Assembly: GCF_016482685.1 (NCBI RefSeq)
Contig: NZ_JACYHF010000002.1
Location: forward strand, 186,001 to 250,000
Direction of reading: 5' to 3'
DNA: 64,000 nt
DNA from: Streptomyces sp. DSM 110735
GTDB lineage: Bacteria > Actinomycetota > Actinomycetes > Streptomycetales > Streptomycetaceae
Positions 37,005-46,748 of the stretch are shown one piece after another. Under the pieces are notes generated by a model. It was not told the origin of the DNA, did not search any database, and worked only from the letters and a program-made list of their open reading frames with translations. The position numbers were made by a program, and so were the translations under genes. How positions within the stretch are numbered: position 1 is the stretch's first letter; each line of letters opens with the position of its first letter.

Positions 37005-38012
37005 ATGGCTCAGGACGGCTCGGCGCTGCCGCGCCTGACGTCCTTCTCCACCCGTCACGCCCCACGGGGCGACGAGGTCGACTACTGGCGTCAGGCCAGG
37101 CGGGAAGCCTATGTGTCGGTCAGGACGGACCCGGTCGGCAGCACGTTCGGAGGCGAGATCAAGCTGGGCTGGTACGCGGATTTCCGGCTGTCCACCAAAC
37201 GGGCCCGACCGGAGGAGGTCCGGCGCTCGGTCGGCGACATCGCGCAGGGTCGCGAGGACGACGAATATCTGTACCTCGTGTTCCAGCAGAGCGGGAACCT
37301 GCTCGTCGAACAGGCGGGACGCCGGACGCTCGCCACTCCCGGCTCGCTGGTGATCTACGACAGTGCCGTGCCGTTCTCCCTGTGCGCGAAGGAGTACTAC
37401 GAGCAGGTCGTCCTCGAACTGCCCGCCGACAAGGCGTTCTCGCTGGCCGGCGTGAGCCGCAGCGACGACCTGCTCGCCAGGACGTTCGACTGCGGCGGGG
37501 CGATGGGTGCGGTGGCGGCGTTCTTCGTGAACCTCGCACAGCGCCAGGACGGGGACCGTCTCGGCGCGCACTGTCTCGCGCCCCAGGCGACCACGCTGGG
37601 AGCATCACTCATCAGCCTGCTCGCCCTCGGTCGGTGCGGGATGCCCGAGTCGCTGCGTCGCGGCGAGGCGCTGGCCTACGTGCGCGCGCATCTGGCGGAC
37701 CCCGAGCTGGACGCCGAGGGCATCGCCGCGGGCCTGCACATCTCCCGCCGCACCCTGTTCCGCCTCTTCGAGGGCTCGGGCGAGTCCGCCATGGCGTGCC
37801 TGCGCTCCCTGCGGCTCGAGCGCGCCCGGCTGATGCTGCGCACACAGCCGGGCAAGCAGATCTCCACGATCGCGCTGGAGACGGGTTTCTCCAGCGCGGT
37901 GCAGTTCTACCGCGCCTTCCGGGCGGTGACCGGCATGACCCCCAGCGAGTACCGGGAGGCCGGTGTCGCGGGAGGAACGACCGCCCCGGATGTCATGTCG
38001 CTGGAGACATGA
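37005..38012 (+). CDS. AraC-family regulator (AraC-binding-like domain plus HTH_18)
   Basis: A 335-aa protein. The N-terminal cupin-like half (EYLYLVFQQSGNLLVEQAGRRTLATPGSLVIYDSAVPF in pieces: LVFQQSGNLLVEQAGR, SLVIYDSAVPFSL) is of the OxyR/FeaR-like AraC group. C-terminal helices LDAEGIAAGLHISRRTLFRLFE and ISTIALETGFSSAVQFYRAFR are the DNA-binding pair, with GMTPSEYR at the end. ATG 37005 follows AGAGGAG. It lies downstream of the formaldehyde dehydrogenase gene but behind that gene's terminator. The frame open further upstream is a shadow of the dehydrogenase. Confidence 0.88.
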   Translation: MAQDGSALPRLTSFSTRHAPRGDEVDYWRQARREAYVSVRTDPVGSTFGGEIKLGWYADFRLSTKRARPEEVRRSVGDIAQGREDDEYLYLVFQQSGNLLVEQAGRRTLATPGSLVIYDSAVPFSLCAKEYYEQVVLELPADKAFSLAGVSRSDDLLARTFDCGGAMGAVAAFFVNLAQRQDGDRLGAHCLAPQATTLGASLISLLALGRCGMPESLRRGEALAYVRAHLADPELDAEGIAAGLHISRRTLFRLFEGSGESAMACLRSLRLERARLMLRTQPGKQISTIALETGFSSAVQFYRAFRAVTGMTPSEYREAGVAGGTTAPDVMSLET

Positions 38013-38115
38013 CGTCCCTGGGCGCGCCGGAAGACACCGGGAGCCTGGATGAATTCACGGCTCCGAATGGCCGTATCAGCCAGCGCCTGTTGCTCGGCGG
38101 CCGGAGGCTGGCGGC

Positions 38116-39081
38116 ATGTCTCATCACCTCAGTGGGCCCAATCTGCGGCCCCCCTTGGACGACGGCCGTCTCGACATGACCGACCTGTTCGCGTTCACGA
38201 CCGACGGTGACCGCACCGTTCTGATCATGAACGCGAATCCGGTGGCCCCGACGATGGGTGACTCCTTCCATCCCGATGCCGTCTACCGTGTCAACATCGA
38301 CACCGACGGCGACCATCGGGCGGACGTGGCCTTCAGCTTCGTCTTCTCCCCGCTCCAGGACGGGCGTCAGACGTTCACGCTCCACCGGGCGGACGGCGAA
38401 CAGGCGCGGTCGCACGAGGCGGGTGGGCGCGAGATCGTCACCGATGAGCCGGTCGCCTTCGGTCCGGAGCCGGTGATCGTTCACTCGGGTCCCTACCGGG
38501 TATCGGTCGGACTGCGCAGCGATCCGTTCTTCGCCGACCTCGAAGGCATCGGCAACGACTTCCAGTGGACCGGCAAGGACTGGGGTGTCGACAAGAACGT
38601 CTTCGGCATCGTCCTCGACATGCCCTCCTCCGAGCTGAGCCCGGACCCTGTCATCCGCGTCTGGGGCCGGATCAGCGTGCGCCGGGACGGGCGGCTCACC
38701 TCGGTCGACCGCGGTGCCCACCCCTCCGTGACGGCGTACTTCAACCAGGAGGACGCCAAGGAGGCGTACAACGCCGGCGAACCGGCCGAGGACTGGGACA
38801 CCTACCTCGAACCGTGGAGTGCGGTCCTCGCCCACACCGGCGGCTACGACGCCCACGGCGCCGAGCAGACTCTGCGCACGATCCTGCCGGACGTGCTGCG
38901 CTACGACCGTTCCCAGCCCGCCGCCTACCCCAACGGCCGGACCCCGACCGACGACGTCGAGACGGCGCGCATCGACATGGTCTCGCGCGGCAAGGTCCCC
39001 CACGCGAACATCCCCCCGCACACCGACCTGCTGTCGGAGTTCCCCTACCTCGGCACGCCCCATCCGACTCCGTCCGCCTGA
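38116..39081 (+). CDS. DUF4331 family protein
   Basis: A 321-aa protein with the DUF4331 hallmarks: an early SHHLSGPNL and PPLDDGRLDMTDLFAF, then LIMNANPVAP, YRVNIDTDGDHRADVAFSF, and FQWTGKDWGVDKNVFGIVLDMPSSEL in pieces. No signal peptide is seen. The family is a beta-rich protein of unknown function, often secreted elsewhere. ATG 38116 has GGAGG 8 nt upstream. The histidine pair at the N-terminus is conserved in the family and might bind metal, which is a guess. No operon partner. Confidence 0.82.
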   Translation: MSHHLSGPNLRPPLDDGRLDMTDLFAFTTDGDRTVLIMNANPVAPTMGDSFHPDAVYRVNIDTDGDHRADVAFSFVFSPLQDGRQTFTLHRADGEQARSHEAGGREIVTDEPVAFGPEPVIVHSGPYRVSVGLRSDPFFADLEGIGNDFQWTGKDWGVDKNVFGIVLDMPSSELSPDPVIRVWGRISVRRDGRLTSVDRGAHPSVTAYFNQEDAKEAYNAGEPAEDWDTYLEPWSAVLAHTGGYDAHGAEQTLRTILPDVLRYDRSQPAAYPNGRTPTDDVETARIDMVSRGKVPHANIPPHTDLLSEFPYLGTPHPTPSA

Positions 39082-39107
39082 CCCCGGGGTCCGCGCGCGA
39101 CGGCGCC

Positions 39108-40163
39108 CTACCGCAGACCCGCCTCGGTGGCGAGGGCGGCTGCGGCGGCTCGGGAGGTGACGCCCAGCTTGTTGTAGATCTGGCTGGTGTGGAACTTGAC
39201 GGTGTTTTCGCTGATGCCCAGTTGGGTGGCGATCTGCCGGTTGCGTCGTCCGGCGGTGAGCAGGCGGAGTACTTCCGCCTCCCGGGGAGCCAGACCCCAC
39301 GATTCGACGGGTTCCTCGGCGGTGTCCGGGGGGTCGAGCGGGATGCGGACCTCCAGGCGGGACCCCCAGTTCTCCACTGATTCCAGGTCGAGGTCGCCGC
39401 CGAGGGCGGTGGCGCGGGCGGTGAGCTGGCGCAGCGCCGGCAGGCCGCTGTCCATGCGTCCGGGGCCGTCGTCGCGTACGGAGACGAGCAGGTTGGTGCC
39501 GTCGCAGTTCCACTGGACCCGGACGCGGGTCACGTCCTCCTGGTCGCGCATGAGGAGGACGGCGCTGCGCACGATGGCCCGGGCGGCGTGCGCGACCTCT
39601 CCGGGCAGCGCCCGACCGTCGGCCGGGGGTTCGATGAACTGTATCTGCAGTGCTTCGTAGCGGCTCAGCGGACGAAGGTCGCTCTTGAGGCGTTCGAAGG
39701 CGCGGGAGACCGGCTCCTCGGCGATGAAGGCGACCAGGTCCGCTCCGCTCCGGGCCCGGATCAGCGCGTCCGCGGCGAGATCGATCGCCTGGGCGCGAGC
39801 CCGGGCGTCGTCGAGGTCTCTGGTCCGCAGCGTGGCCAGCAGCGACTCCAGATCGGTGATGTGACGGTCCGTCAACTCAGCGGTCACCCTGAGCCTTTCG
39901 CTCGTGACCGCACGCGATTCCTGCAGATAGTCCGGCGCCGCCTCGGCCACCTGGCGCGCGATGGAGGCGACTGCCACGCTCCACGCGGCCCGCGCGAAAG
40001 CCGCACGGTCCTCGTCCGTGGGGACTTCCGGAGCGGAGAGTACGAGGACGGCCCCCGTGTCGGATCCCAGGACCGCCACCTCCCGGAGCATGCCGCCGAA
40101 CTCCGCCCGCCCTTCCCAGTGACCACCGGCTGCCCGGTCGCGCAGGGCGGTCAGCTCGGACAC
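39108..40163 (-). CDS. LuxR-type regulator with GAF-like and HATPase domains, probably 5'-truncated
   Basis: About 351 aa if started at GTG 40163, which has no ribosome-binding site. The present part begins inside a GAF-like region ([32 protein letters not shown] in pieces). A dimerisation helix follows ([22 protein letters not shown]), then an ATPase fold ([21 protein letters not shown] and [13 protein letters not shown]). It ends in a LuxR DNA-binding domain ([45 protein letters not shown]). The frame stays open to 40472, but beyond about 40165 it only mirrors uvrA on the other strand. Intact relatives carry a longer N-terminus, so the gene appears to have lost its 5' end at the junction with uvrA. 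Confidence 0.7.
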   Translation of the reverse strand: MSELTALRDRAAGGHWEGRAEFGGMLREVAVLGSDTGAVLVLSAPEVPTDEDRAAFARAAWSVAVASIARQVAEAAPDYLQESRAVTSERLRVTAELTDRHITDLESLLATLRTRDLDDARARAQAIDLAADALIRARSGADLVAFIAEEPVSRAFERLKSDLRPLSRYEALQIQFIEPPADGRALPGEVAHAARAIVRSAVLLMRDQEDVTRVRVQWNCDGTNLLVSVRDDGPGRMDSGLPALRQLTARATALGGDLDLESVENWGSRLEVRIPLDPPDTAEEPVESWGLAPREAEVLRLLTAGRRNRQIATQLGISENTVKFHTSQIYNKLGVTSRAAAAALATEAGLR

Positions 40164-42507
40164 GAAGGGGTACTCGCGTGCCCGGGTGGACGGCCAGATC
40201 GTCCAGCTCTCGAACCCGCCGAATCTCAGGAAACAGCACAAGCACACCATCGAGGTGGTCGTCGACCGCCTCACGGTGAAGGACTCCGCAAAGCGCCGCC
40301 TCACCGACTCCGTCGAGTCCGCTCTCAACCTGTCCGGCGGCATGGTCGTACTCGACTTCGTCGACCTTCCCGAGGACGACCCCGAGCGCGAGCGGATGCT
40401 GTCGGAGCATCTGTACTGCGCGTACGACGATCTGTACTTCGAGGAGCTGGAGCCGCGTTCCTTCTCCTTCAACTCGCCTTACGGCGCCTGCCCGGAGTGC
40501 GGCGGCATCGGCACCCGGATGGAGATCGACCCGGAGCTGATCGTCCCGGACGAGGAGAAGTCCCTCGACGAGGGCGCCATCCACCCCTGGTCGCACGGCC
40601 CGACCAGGGCCCACTTCGCGCGACTGGTCGATGCCCTCGCCGATGCGCTCGGCTTCCGTACCGACGTGCCCTTCGCCAAGTTGCCGCAGCGGGCGAAGAA
40701 GGCCCTGCTCCACGGGTACAAGACCCCCATCGAGGTGCGCTACCGCAACCGGTACGACCGGGAACGTCACTACACCACCCCCTTCGAGGGCGCGGTGCAG
40801 TTCGTGAAGCGGCGGCATCAGACGGCCGAGAGCGACGCCGGCCGGGAGCGCTTCGAGGGGTACATGCGGGAGATCCCGTGTCCTGCCTGCCACGGTGCCC
40901 GTCTCAAGCCGATGAGCCTCGCGGTGACGGTGGCGGGGAAGTCCATCTCCGAGGTCTCCTCCATGCAGATCGGCCACTGCGCGGACTTCCTGGGCGCACT
41001 GGATCTCGACCCCCGTGAGACGAGGATCGCCGAACGCATCCTCAAAGAGGTCAACGAGCGCCAGCGGTTCCTGGTCGACGTCGGCCTGGACTACCTCTCC
41101 CTCAACCGCTCCGCGGACACCCTTTCCGGCGGCGAGGCACAGCGCATCCGCCTGGCCACCCAGATCGGCTCCGGTCTGGTCGGCGTGCTCTACGTCCTGG
41201 ACGAGCCGTCCATCGGTCTGCACCAGCGGGACAACCACCGGCTGATCGAGACCCTGGTCCGGCTGCGCGACATGGGCAACACCCTCATCGTGGTCGAGCA
41301 CGACGCGGACACCGTCGGGATCGCGGACTGGATCGTGGACGTCGGTCCCGGTGCGGGCGACCACGGCGGCGAGGTCGTCTACAGCGGGCATCTGGAGGGA
41401 CTCCTCGAAGACCCCGCCTCCGTCACCGGCCAGTACCTCTCGGGCCGCAGGTCGATCCCGATCCCCGCGACGCACCGACGCCCCGACACCTCTCGGCAGC
41501 TCACCGTGCACGGCGCCCGTGCCAACAACCTCCAGGACATCGACGTCTCCTTCCCGCTGGGCCTGTTCACCGCCGTCACGGGCGTGTCCGGCTCCGGAAA
41601 GTCCACGCTGGTCAACGACATCCTCTACACCCACCTGGCCCGCGAACTGCAGGGTGCGCGCACCGTCCCCGGACGGCACACGCGCGTCGAGGGCGACGAC
41701 CTGGTGGACAAGGTCGTGCACGTCGACCAGTCCCCCATCGGCCGCACCCCGCGCTCCAACCCCGCGACGTACACCGGCGTTTTCGACCACATCCGCGGGC
41801 TGTTCGCCGAGACGATCGAGGCGAAGGTGCGCGGTTACCAGCCCGGGCGCTTCTCCTTCAACGTCAAGGGAGGGCGTTGCGAGAACTGCCTGGGCGACGG
41901 CACGATCAAGATCGAGATGAACTTCCTCCCGGACGTCTACGTCCCGTGCGAGGTCTGCCACGGCGCCCGGTACAACCGGGAGACGCTGGAGGTCCGTTAC
42001 CGGGGCAAGTCCATCGCGGACGTGCTGAGCATGACGATCGAGGAGGCCACCGACTTCTTCGCAGCCCAGCCCGCCATCTCCCGCCACCTGGGCACCCTCA
42101 AAGAGGTCGGACTCGGCTACGTCCGGCTCGGCCAGCCCGCGACCACTCTGTCCGGCGGCGAGGCGCAACGCCTCAAGCTCGCCAGCGAACTCCAGAAGCG
42201 CGCCACTGGACACACGGTCTACGTCCTGGACGAGCCGACCACCGGTCTGCACTTCGAGGACATCGGCAAACTCCTGAAAGTCCTGAACGGCCTGGTCGAC
42301 AAGGGCAACACCGTCATCGTCATCGAGCACAACCTCGACGTGATCAAAACCGCCGACTGGCTCATCGACCTCGGCCCGGAGGGCGGCGCCGACGGCGGTT
42401 TCCTGGTCGCCGAGGGCACGCCCGCGGAGGTCGCGGCGGTCCCAGGCAGCCACACCGGCACGTACCTGCACGAGATCCTGGGCGGCGACCGGGACAGGGG
42501 CGCGTGA
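40159..42507 (+). pseudogene. uvrA: uvrA lacking its N-terminal ATPase region
   Basis: Homology to UvrA starts abruptly at 40159 with [20 protein letters not shown] and runs to a normal C-terminus. It includes [46 protein letters not shown], the second Walker A ([18 protein letters not shown]), [40 protein letters not shown] and [18 protein letters not shown]. Roughly the first 185 residues of a normal UvrA are missing, including the first Walker A and the start of the UvrB-binding region. The first zinc-finger pair is also atypical (YCAYDD in place of CPxC). A TGA at 40120 closes the frame upstream. A GTG at 40186 could start a shortened protein, but repair function is unlikely. Confidence 0.8.
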
Positions 42508-42538
42508 GCGAGGCCGATCCGCTGCGGGCAGAGTGCGA

Positions 42539-42991
42539 TCAACGAGAGTCGGTGCGGTAGTGGGCGGCGGTTCCCGTGGCGTGCGGGCTGAGTTCGGGAC
42601 GCAGGACCAGGTCCTCGTCGTAGTCGCCGCCGTTCCCGCCCACGAAGACGCGGTCGAACCAGCCCTTGAGGATGGCCGGCATCCCGTACCACCACAACGG
42701 GAACTGCACGACGAGCGTGTCCGCCCAGGACAGTTTGTCGTGTTCGGCCGAGATGTCAGGGGACAACGTGCCCTGTTCGAAGGCATGTTGGGCCGCGCTG
42801 CCCACGACGAGCCGCTCGCCGTCGGGGTGGGAGAAGTCACTGGCCCTGACGACCGGGTCGAACTTCATCGCGTACAGGTCGCTGGTGCGCACCTCGTGCC
42901 CCTGGTCCAGGAGGTGTTGGACACCGTCGCGGTACAAGGAGCCGTTCAGGGAACGAGGTTCGGGGTGGGCGGTGAGCCACAGGAGTTTCAC
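42539..42991 (-). CDS. NAD(P)H-dependent quinone oxidoreductase (flavodoxin fold), short form
   Basis: A 150-aa protein of the NQO/KefF/MdaB family that reduces quinones with FMN or FAD. Typical parts are KLLWLTAHPEPRSLNGSLYRDGV, HEVRTSDLYAMKFDPV, and VQFPLWWYGMPAILKGWFDRVF near residue 98. Relatives are 175-270 aa long and continue with a glycine/tyrosine stretch and a further strand and helix. Here only an unrelated-looking 32-residue tail (GGNGGDYDEDLVLRPELS...) remains. It may be truncated. Its stop codon is 31 bp from the uvrA stop codon. Confidence 0.7.
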   Translation of the reverse strand: MKLLWLTAHPEPRSLNGSLYRDGVQHLLDQGHEVRTSDLYAMKFDPVVRASDFSHPDGERLVVGSAAQHAFEQGTLSPDISAEHDKLSWADTLVVQFPLWWYGMPAILKGWFDRVFVGGNGGDYDEDLVLRPELSPHATGTAAHYRTDSR

Positions 42992-43120
42992 TGCAGGTTC
43001 CCTTCCGACAGATCCATGATCGTGCGCACCTACCGGGCCCCTCCTGGGGCAACCCGCCTCCAGGGCGGTCCCGGACGCTGACGCCGAGTGGACCCCGGGC
43101 CCCCCGCCAGCAGCCCTCCG

Positions 43121-44134
43121 TCAGCGGAGTGCGTGCACCGCCGCCGCGAACACCGGCGGCACCCGGGACGCCACCGGCACGACCAGCCGGGCGCCAGCCG
43201 GACGGCTGCTCGCGGCCAGCAGCGCTCTGGTCAGCAGGCGGTGGCGGCGGGTGGCACGGGACCACTCGTGCTCGTAGCGGTCCGGGCGCCCGGCCGCGAT
43301 GCAGCGCACGGCGGCTTCGGCTGTCGTCAGGGCGAGGGCGATGCCCTCGCCGGTGAGGGCGTCGACGTAGCCCGCCGCGTCTCCGACGAGCAGGACCCGG
43401 CCCTGGACCCGGCGTCGGACCCGCTGGAGCAGCGGTCCGGCGCCGCGTACCGCCGTGGCGGGGGCGCCGTGCAGCGCGGCGGTGAGGGCGGGGAAGGCGG
43501 CCAGGTGTTCGTCGTAGGCGCGGCGGACGCGGCTCAGTACGGCGACTCCGACCAGACCGTCGGCGACCGGGGTGACGTATGCCTCGCCGTGGCTGGACCA
43601 GTGGATCTCCACGAAGTCCGTCCAGGGGGCGACGTGGTAGTGGCGGCGCAGTCCGTACCGGCCCCGCGCGCCGGCGGGCAGTTCCAGGCCGAGGCGGCGG
43701 CGGACGGGAGAGTGCAGGCCGTCGGCGGCGATCAGCCAGCGTGCCGTGATTCCGGCGGCGGTGACGCTGTCCCGGGTCTGGCGCACTGCGCCGACCTTGC
43801 CGGGGACGATCTGTACGCCGAGGTCGAGGGCGCGCTCGTGGAGGGCGTGGTGCAGGGTCGTACGGCGGACGCCCAGACCCGGGCGGTCGCGGAAGGGTGC
43901 TTCGGCGCGGTGGTGGCCGTCCAGGTAGCGGATGCCGCGCAGTTCGCGGCCCGTCGGCTCCACGCCCAGCGCGCGGAGGGCGGCGACTCCGCCGGGCATG
44001 ACGCCCTCGCCGCACGCCTTGTCCACGGGCGCCGTGCGCGGCTCGACCACCACCGCGGTCAGTCCGGCCAGCGTGGCGTGCACGGCCGCCGCGAGCCCGG
44101 CCGGGCCGCCACCGGCCACGAGGACGTCGATCAT
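43121..44134 (-). CDS. FAD-dependent oxidoreductase (geranylgeranyl-reductase family), srsC-like position
   Basis: A 337-aa flavoprotein. The FAD dinucleotide motif VLVAGGGPAGLAAAVHATLAG starts at residue 4. ACGEGVMPGGVAALRALGV, GLGVRRTTLHHALHERA and LLVGDAAGYVDALTGEGIALAL follow; the last is the second FAD-binding GD motif. ATG 44134 overlaps the upstream methyltransferase stop codon (ATGA), so it is translated as part of that operon. In the srs phenolic-lipid pathway of S. griseus the third gene is a flavin hydroxylase acting on the methylated alkylresorcinol. The gene order here suggests the same step, with the exact reaction open. Confidence 0.85.
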   Translation of the reverse strand: MIDVLVAGGGPAGLAAAVHATLAGLTAVVVEPRTAPVDKACGEGVMPGGVAALRALGVEPTGRELRGIRYLDGHHRAEAPFRDRPGLGVRRTTLHHALHERALDLGVQIVPGKVGAVRQTRDSVTAAGITARWLIAADGLHSPVRRRLGLELPAGARGRYGLRRHYHVAPWTDFVEIHWSSHGEAYVTPVADGLVGVAVLSRVRRAYDEHLAAFPALTAALHGAPATAVRGAGPLLQRVRRRVQGRVLLVGDAAGYVDALTGEGIALALTTAEAAVRCIAAGRPDRYEHEWSRATRRHRLLTRALLAASSRPAGARLVVPVASRVPPVFAAAVHALR

Positions 44135-44655
44135 GCCGGAGCCGGTGTGCGGGCGGCGGTCAGCGCCTGGTTCTCGCAGCGGATGCGTACGGTGAGCACG
44201 GCGGCGTTCAGGATGGTGAAGACGACGGCGGTCACCCAGGCGGTGTGCACCAGGGGCAGTGCCACCCCCTCGGCGACCACGGCCACGTAGTTCGGGTGGC
44301 GCAGCAGCCGGTAAGGACCCCGGGCCACCAGCGGCAGACCGGGTACGACGATCACGCGGGTGTTCCAGCGCGGTCCAAGTGTCCCGATGCACCACCACCG
44401 CAACGCCTGCGCGCACACCAGTAGGGCCAGCATCGGCCAGCCCAGCGCGGGCACGAACGGCCGCCCGCCGAGCCAGACTTCGAGCGGACAGCCCGCCAGG
44501 AGACCCACGTGCAGGGCGACCATCGCCGGATAGTGCCCGTCGCCCGCCACGATCGCCCCGCGTGACCTGCTCCAGCGCTCGTTACGGCGGGCCACGACCA
44601 GTTCGGCGACCCGCTCACCCGCGACGGCGGCCACCAGCAGCGCGTACCAGATCAT
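44131..44655 (-). CDS. Isoprenylcysteine carboxyl methyltransferase-like membrane protein, srsB-like position
   Basis: A 174-aa integral membrane protein with about four hydrophobic segments. The ICMT-family core is near the C-terminus: TLGPRWNTRVIVVPGLPLV and GPYRLLRHPNYVAVVAEGVALPL, with the SAM-binding RHPNY box. It ends with RIRCENQAL. GGAGG lies 4 nt before ATG 44655. It sits 17 bp after the polyketide synthase gene and overlaps the FAD gene. In srs-type clusters the homologous enzyme O-methylates the resorcinol ring. A protein-cysteine target is unlikely in bacteria. Confidence 0.85.
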   Translation of the reverse strand: MIWYALLVAAVAGERVAELVVARRNERWSRSRGAIVAGDGHYPAMVALHVGLLAGCPLEVWLGGRPFVPALGWPMLALLVCAQALRWWCIGTLGPRWNTRVIVVPGLPLVARGPYRLLRHPNYVAVVAEGVALPLVHTAWVTAVVFTILNAAVLTVRIRCENQALTAARTPAPA

Positions 44656-44672
44656 GTGTCCTCCTGTCGGGC

Positions 44673-45731
44673 TCACCAGCTCAGCAGCACCCATTCGCAG
44701 GCCAGCCCCGGTCCGACGGCCAGCAGCAGTCCCGGAGTGCCGGGCGGTGGGCGGCGCTCGGTGAGGGTGTCGCGCAGGACGTGGAGCACGGAGGACGAGG
44801 AGAGGTTGCCGACCTCGGCCAAGTGGCGCCAGCTCAGGGCGAGTTCCTCGGCGGGGAGGTCGAGCGCGTCGGTGACGGACTCCAGGATGCGGGGGCCGCC
44901 GGGGTGGCACACCCAGGCCGTCACGTCCTGCGGCTTCAGACCGTGGTCGCCGAGGAACTCCCTTACGTCGTCGGCCAGATGGTGACGGAGCGCCTGGGGG
45001 ATGCCCGGGTCGAGGACGACCTTGAAGCCGGAGTCCCCGATGTCCCAGCCCAGCAGACCGCCCGCGTCCGGGTAGAGACGGCTGCGGGAGTCCACGACCG
45101 TGGGACCCGTGAACGCGTCCGCGCGGTCCGCCCCGCAGGCCACCACGGCGGCGGCGCCGTCGCCGAAGAGGCCGGTGGCGACGAGGTTGGCCGTGGAGGC
45201 GTCTCCGCGTTGGAAAGTGAGCGAACACAGCTCGACCGACAGCAGCACCGCCACCTGCTCGGGGCGCCCCAGCAGGAAGTCGTGCACGCGCGCCAGCCCC
45301 GCCGCGCCCCCGGCACAGCCCAGACCGAACAGCGGTACCCGTCGCACGTCCGGGCGCAGCCCGAGCCGGACCGCCACCCGTGCGTCGACGGACGGGACGG
45401 CGACGCCGGTGACCGAGGTGAAGACCAGCAGGTCCACGTCGGACGCCGACAGCCCGGCGGCGCGCAGCGCGTCCCGGACCGCGCGGGCGCCCAGGTCGGT
45501 GGCGGTGGTGATGTAGAGGTCGTTGGCGGCGCCGAAGCCGTCCAGCGTCCCGTACCGGTCGAGCGGCAGCGTCATGTGGCGGGAGCGGACCCCGGCGTTG
45601 CGGTGCAGGCGGTCCAGCACCCGGCGGTCGGCGCCCCGGGGCAGACAGGCGGCGGCCACCATGTCGGTGATGTCTGCCTGGGCGAAGCGGTACGGCGCGA
45701 GGGCACCGTGCACGGCGGCGATCCGCGTCAT
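44673..45731 (-). CDS. Type III polyketide synthase (alkylresorcinol/chalcone-synthase-like)
   Basis: A 352-aa homodimeric ketosynthase of the chalcone/stilbene synthase fold. It condenses a fatty-acyl or other starter with malonyl-CoA units. The catalytic Cys lies in VPLFGLGCAGGAAGLARV near residue 140. The other triad residues are in the VCHPGGPRILESV stretch (His) and EVGNLSSSSVLHVLRDTL (Asn). GDGAAAVVACG and the C-terminal AVGPGLACEWVLL are typical. The start is placed at ATG 45731; the frame extends further without support. It heads a three-gene operon and is divergent from a prenyltransferase gene with a 133-bp shared promoter region. Confidence 0.92.
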   Translation of the reverse strand: MTRIAAVHGALAPYRFAQADITDMVAAACLPRGADRRVLDRLHRNAGVRSRHMTLPLDRYGTLDGFGAANDLYITTATDLGARAVRDALRAAGLSASDVDLLVFTSVTGVAVPSVDARVAVRLGLRPDVRRVPLFGLGCAGGAAGLARVHDFLLGRPEQVAVLLSVELCSLTFQRGDASTANLVATGLFGDGAAAVVACGADRADAFTGPTVVDSRSRLYPDAGGLLGWDIGDSGFKVVLDPGIPQALRHHLADDVREFLGDHGLKPQDVTAWVCHPGGPRILESVTDALDLPAEELALSWRHLAEVGNLSSSSVLHVLRDTLTERRPPPGTPGLLLAVGPGLACEWVLLSW

Positions 45732-45864
45732 GACGCTCCCGTAGTCGACGGGCCCGGGGGTGGACCCAGCAGATCTTCCCGCGACCATCACTCCGGCACC
45801 AGAGATCGCCCGTCCGGCCGTTTCCGGATCGTGGCGCGCCCGGCGCGGCTCCTAGGATCGCCGG

Positions 45865-46728
45865 GTGGTGACTCCCGAGCGGTCGGTGATCCCGGTTCGC
45901 AACAAGACCTCCGCCCTGGCCGGGGCGTGCCACCCCGGTCCGTTGGCGGCGGTCACCGCGCTGACGGCGGCGCTCGCCGTGACGGCGGGTCAGGCGCCGG
46001 GCCGATGCCTGCTCACCACCGGTGCCGTGCTCACCGGGCAGCTCTCCATCGGCTGGTGCAACGACGCCGTCGACGCCTGCCGGGACAGCGCCACGGGTCG
46101 CCGGGGCAAGCCCGTCGCGGACGGCGCGATCGGGGCGCGGGAAGTGTGGACGGCCGCCGGTGCCGCGCTGGCCGTGTGCGTGCCGCTCTCGTTCGCCTGC
46201 GGGTGGGCGGCGGGCGCCGTGCATCTGACCGCCGTCGCGTCCGCGTGGGCGTACGACCTGCGGCTCAAGGCGACCCGCTGGTCCTGGGCGCCGTACGCGG
46301 TGTCCTTCGCCGCGCTCCCTGCCTTCGTCACGCTGGGTCTGGCCGGGCGCCCGTGGCCCGCCTGGTGGGTCCTCGCCGCCGGTGCGCTGCTGGGCGTCGG
46401 CGCCCACCTCGGGAACGTGCTGCCGGACATCCGGGGCGACCTGGCGACCGGCGTACGGGGCTGGCCCCAGCGGCTGGGCGCCCGCCGGGTACGGCTGCTG
46501 CTGCCGGTGCCGCTGGTCACCGCGTCCGCCCTGCTGGCGCTCGGACCCGCCGGACCGCCCGGCGCCCGGCAGGTCGCCGCGCTGGTCGGGGCCGGGCTGA
46601 TCGCGGTGGCCGGGACAGTCCTGGGGCGCCGCCGGGAGCAGACCGCGTTCGCGGCGGCGGTCGCTGTGGCGGCGCTGGACGTGGCGCTGCTGCTGAGCGG
46701 CGGCGGGCTCGGGACCGGGACATCCTGA
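45865..46728 (+). CDS. UbiA-family prenyltransferase
   Basis: A 287-aa membrane protein with seven to nine hydrophobic segments. The first aspartate-rich motif is QLSIGWCNDAVDACRDSATGRRGKPV in pieces (NDAVDACRD, residues about 65-73). The second is in HLGNVLPDIRGDLATGV near 187, giving the two Mg-pyrophosphate binding loops of UbiA enzymes. GTG 45865 is the start. It is divergent from the type III PKS operon and could prenylate the phenolic product. Alternatively it belongs to a quinone pathway, but no such genes are nearby. Confidence 0.85.
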   Translation: MVTPERSVIPVRNKTSALAGACHPGPLAAVTALTAALAVTAGQAPGRCLLTTGAVLTGQLSIGWCNDAVDACRDSATGRRGKPVADGAIGAREVWTAAGAALAVCVPLSFACGWAAGAVHLTAVASAWAYDLRLKATRWSWAPYAVSFAALPAFVTLGLAGRPWPAWWVLAAGALLGVGAHLGNVLPDIRGDLATGVRGWPQRLGARRVRLLLPVPLVTASALLALGPAGPPGARQVAALVGAGLIAVAGTVLGRRREQTAFAAAVAVAALDVALLLSGGGLGTGTS

Positions 46729-46748
46729 GCGCGGGGAAACCGCGTTCG

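Noticed and set aside
39877..42840. 987-codon open frame on the minus strand
   Set aside because: It runs antisense to the truncated uvrA and has low-complexity Val/Asp/Gly composition; uvrA motifs on the plus strand are clear.
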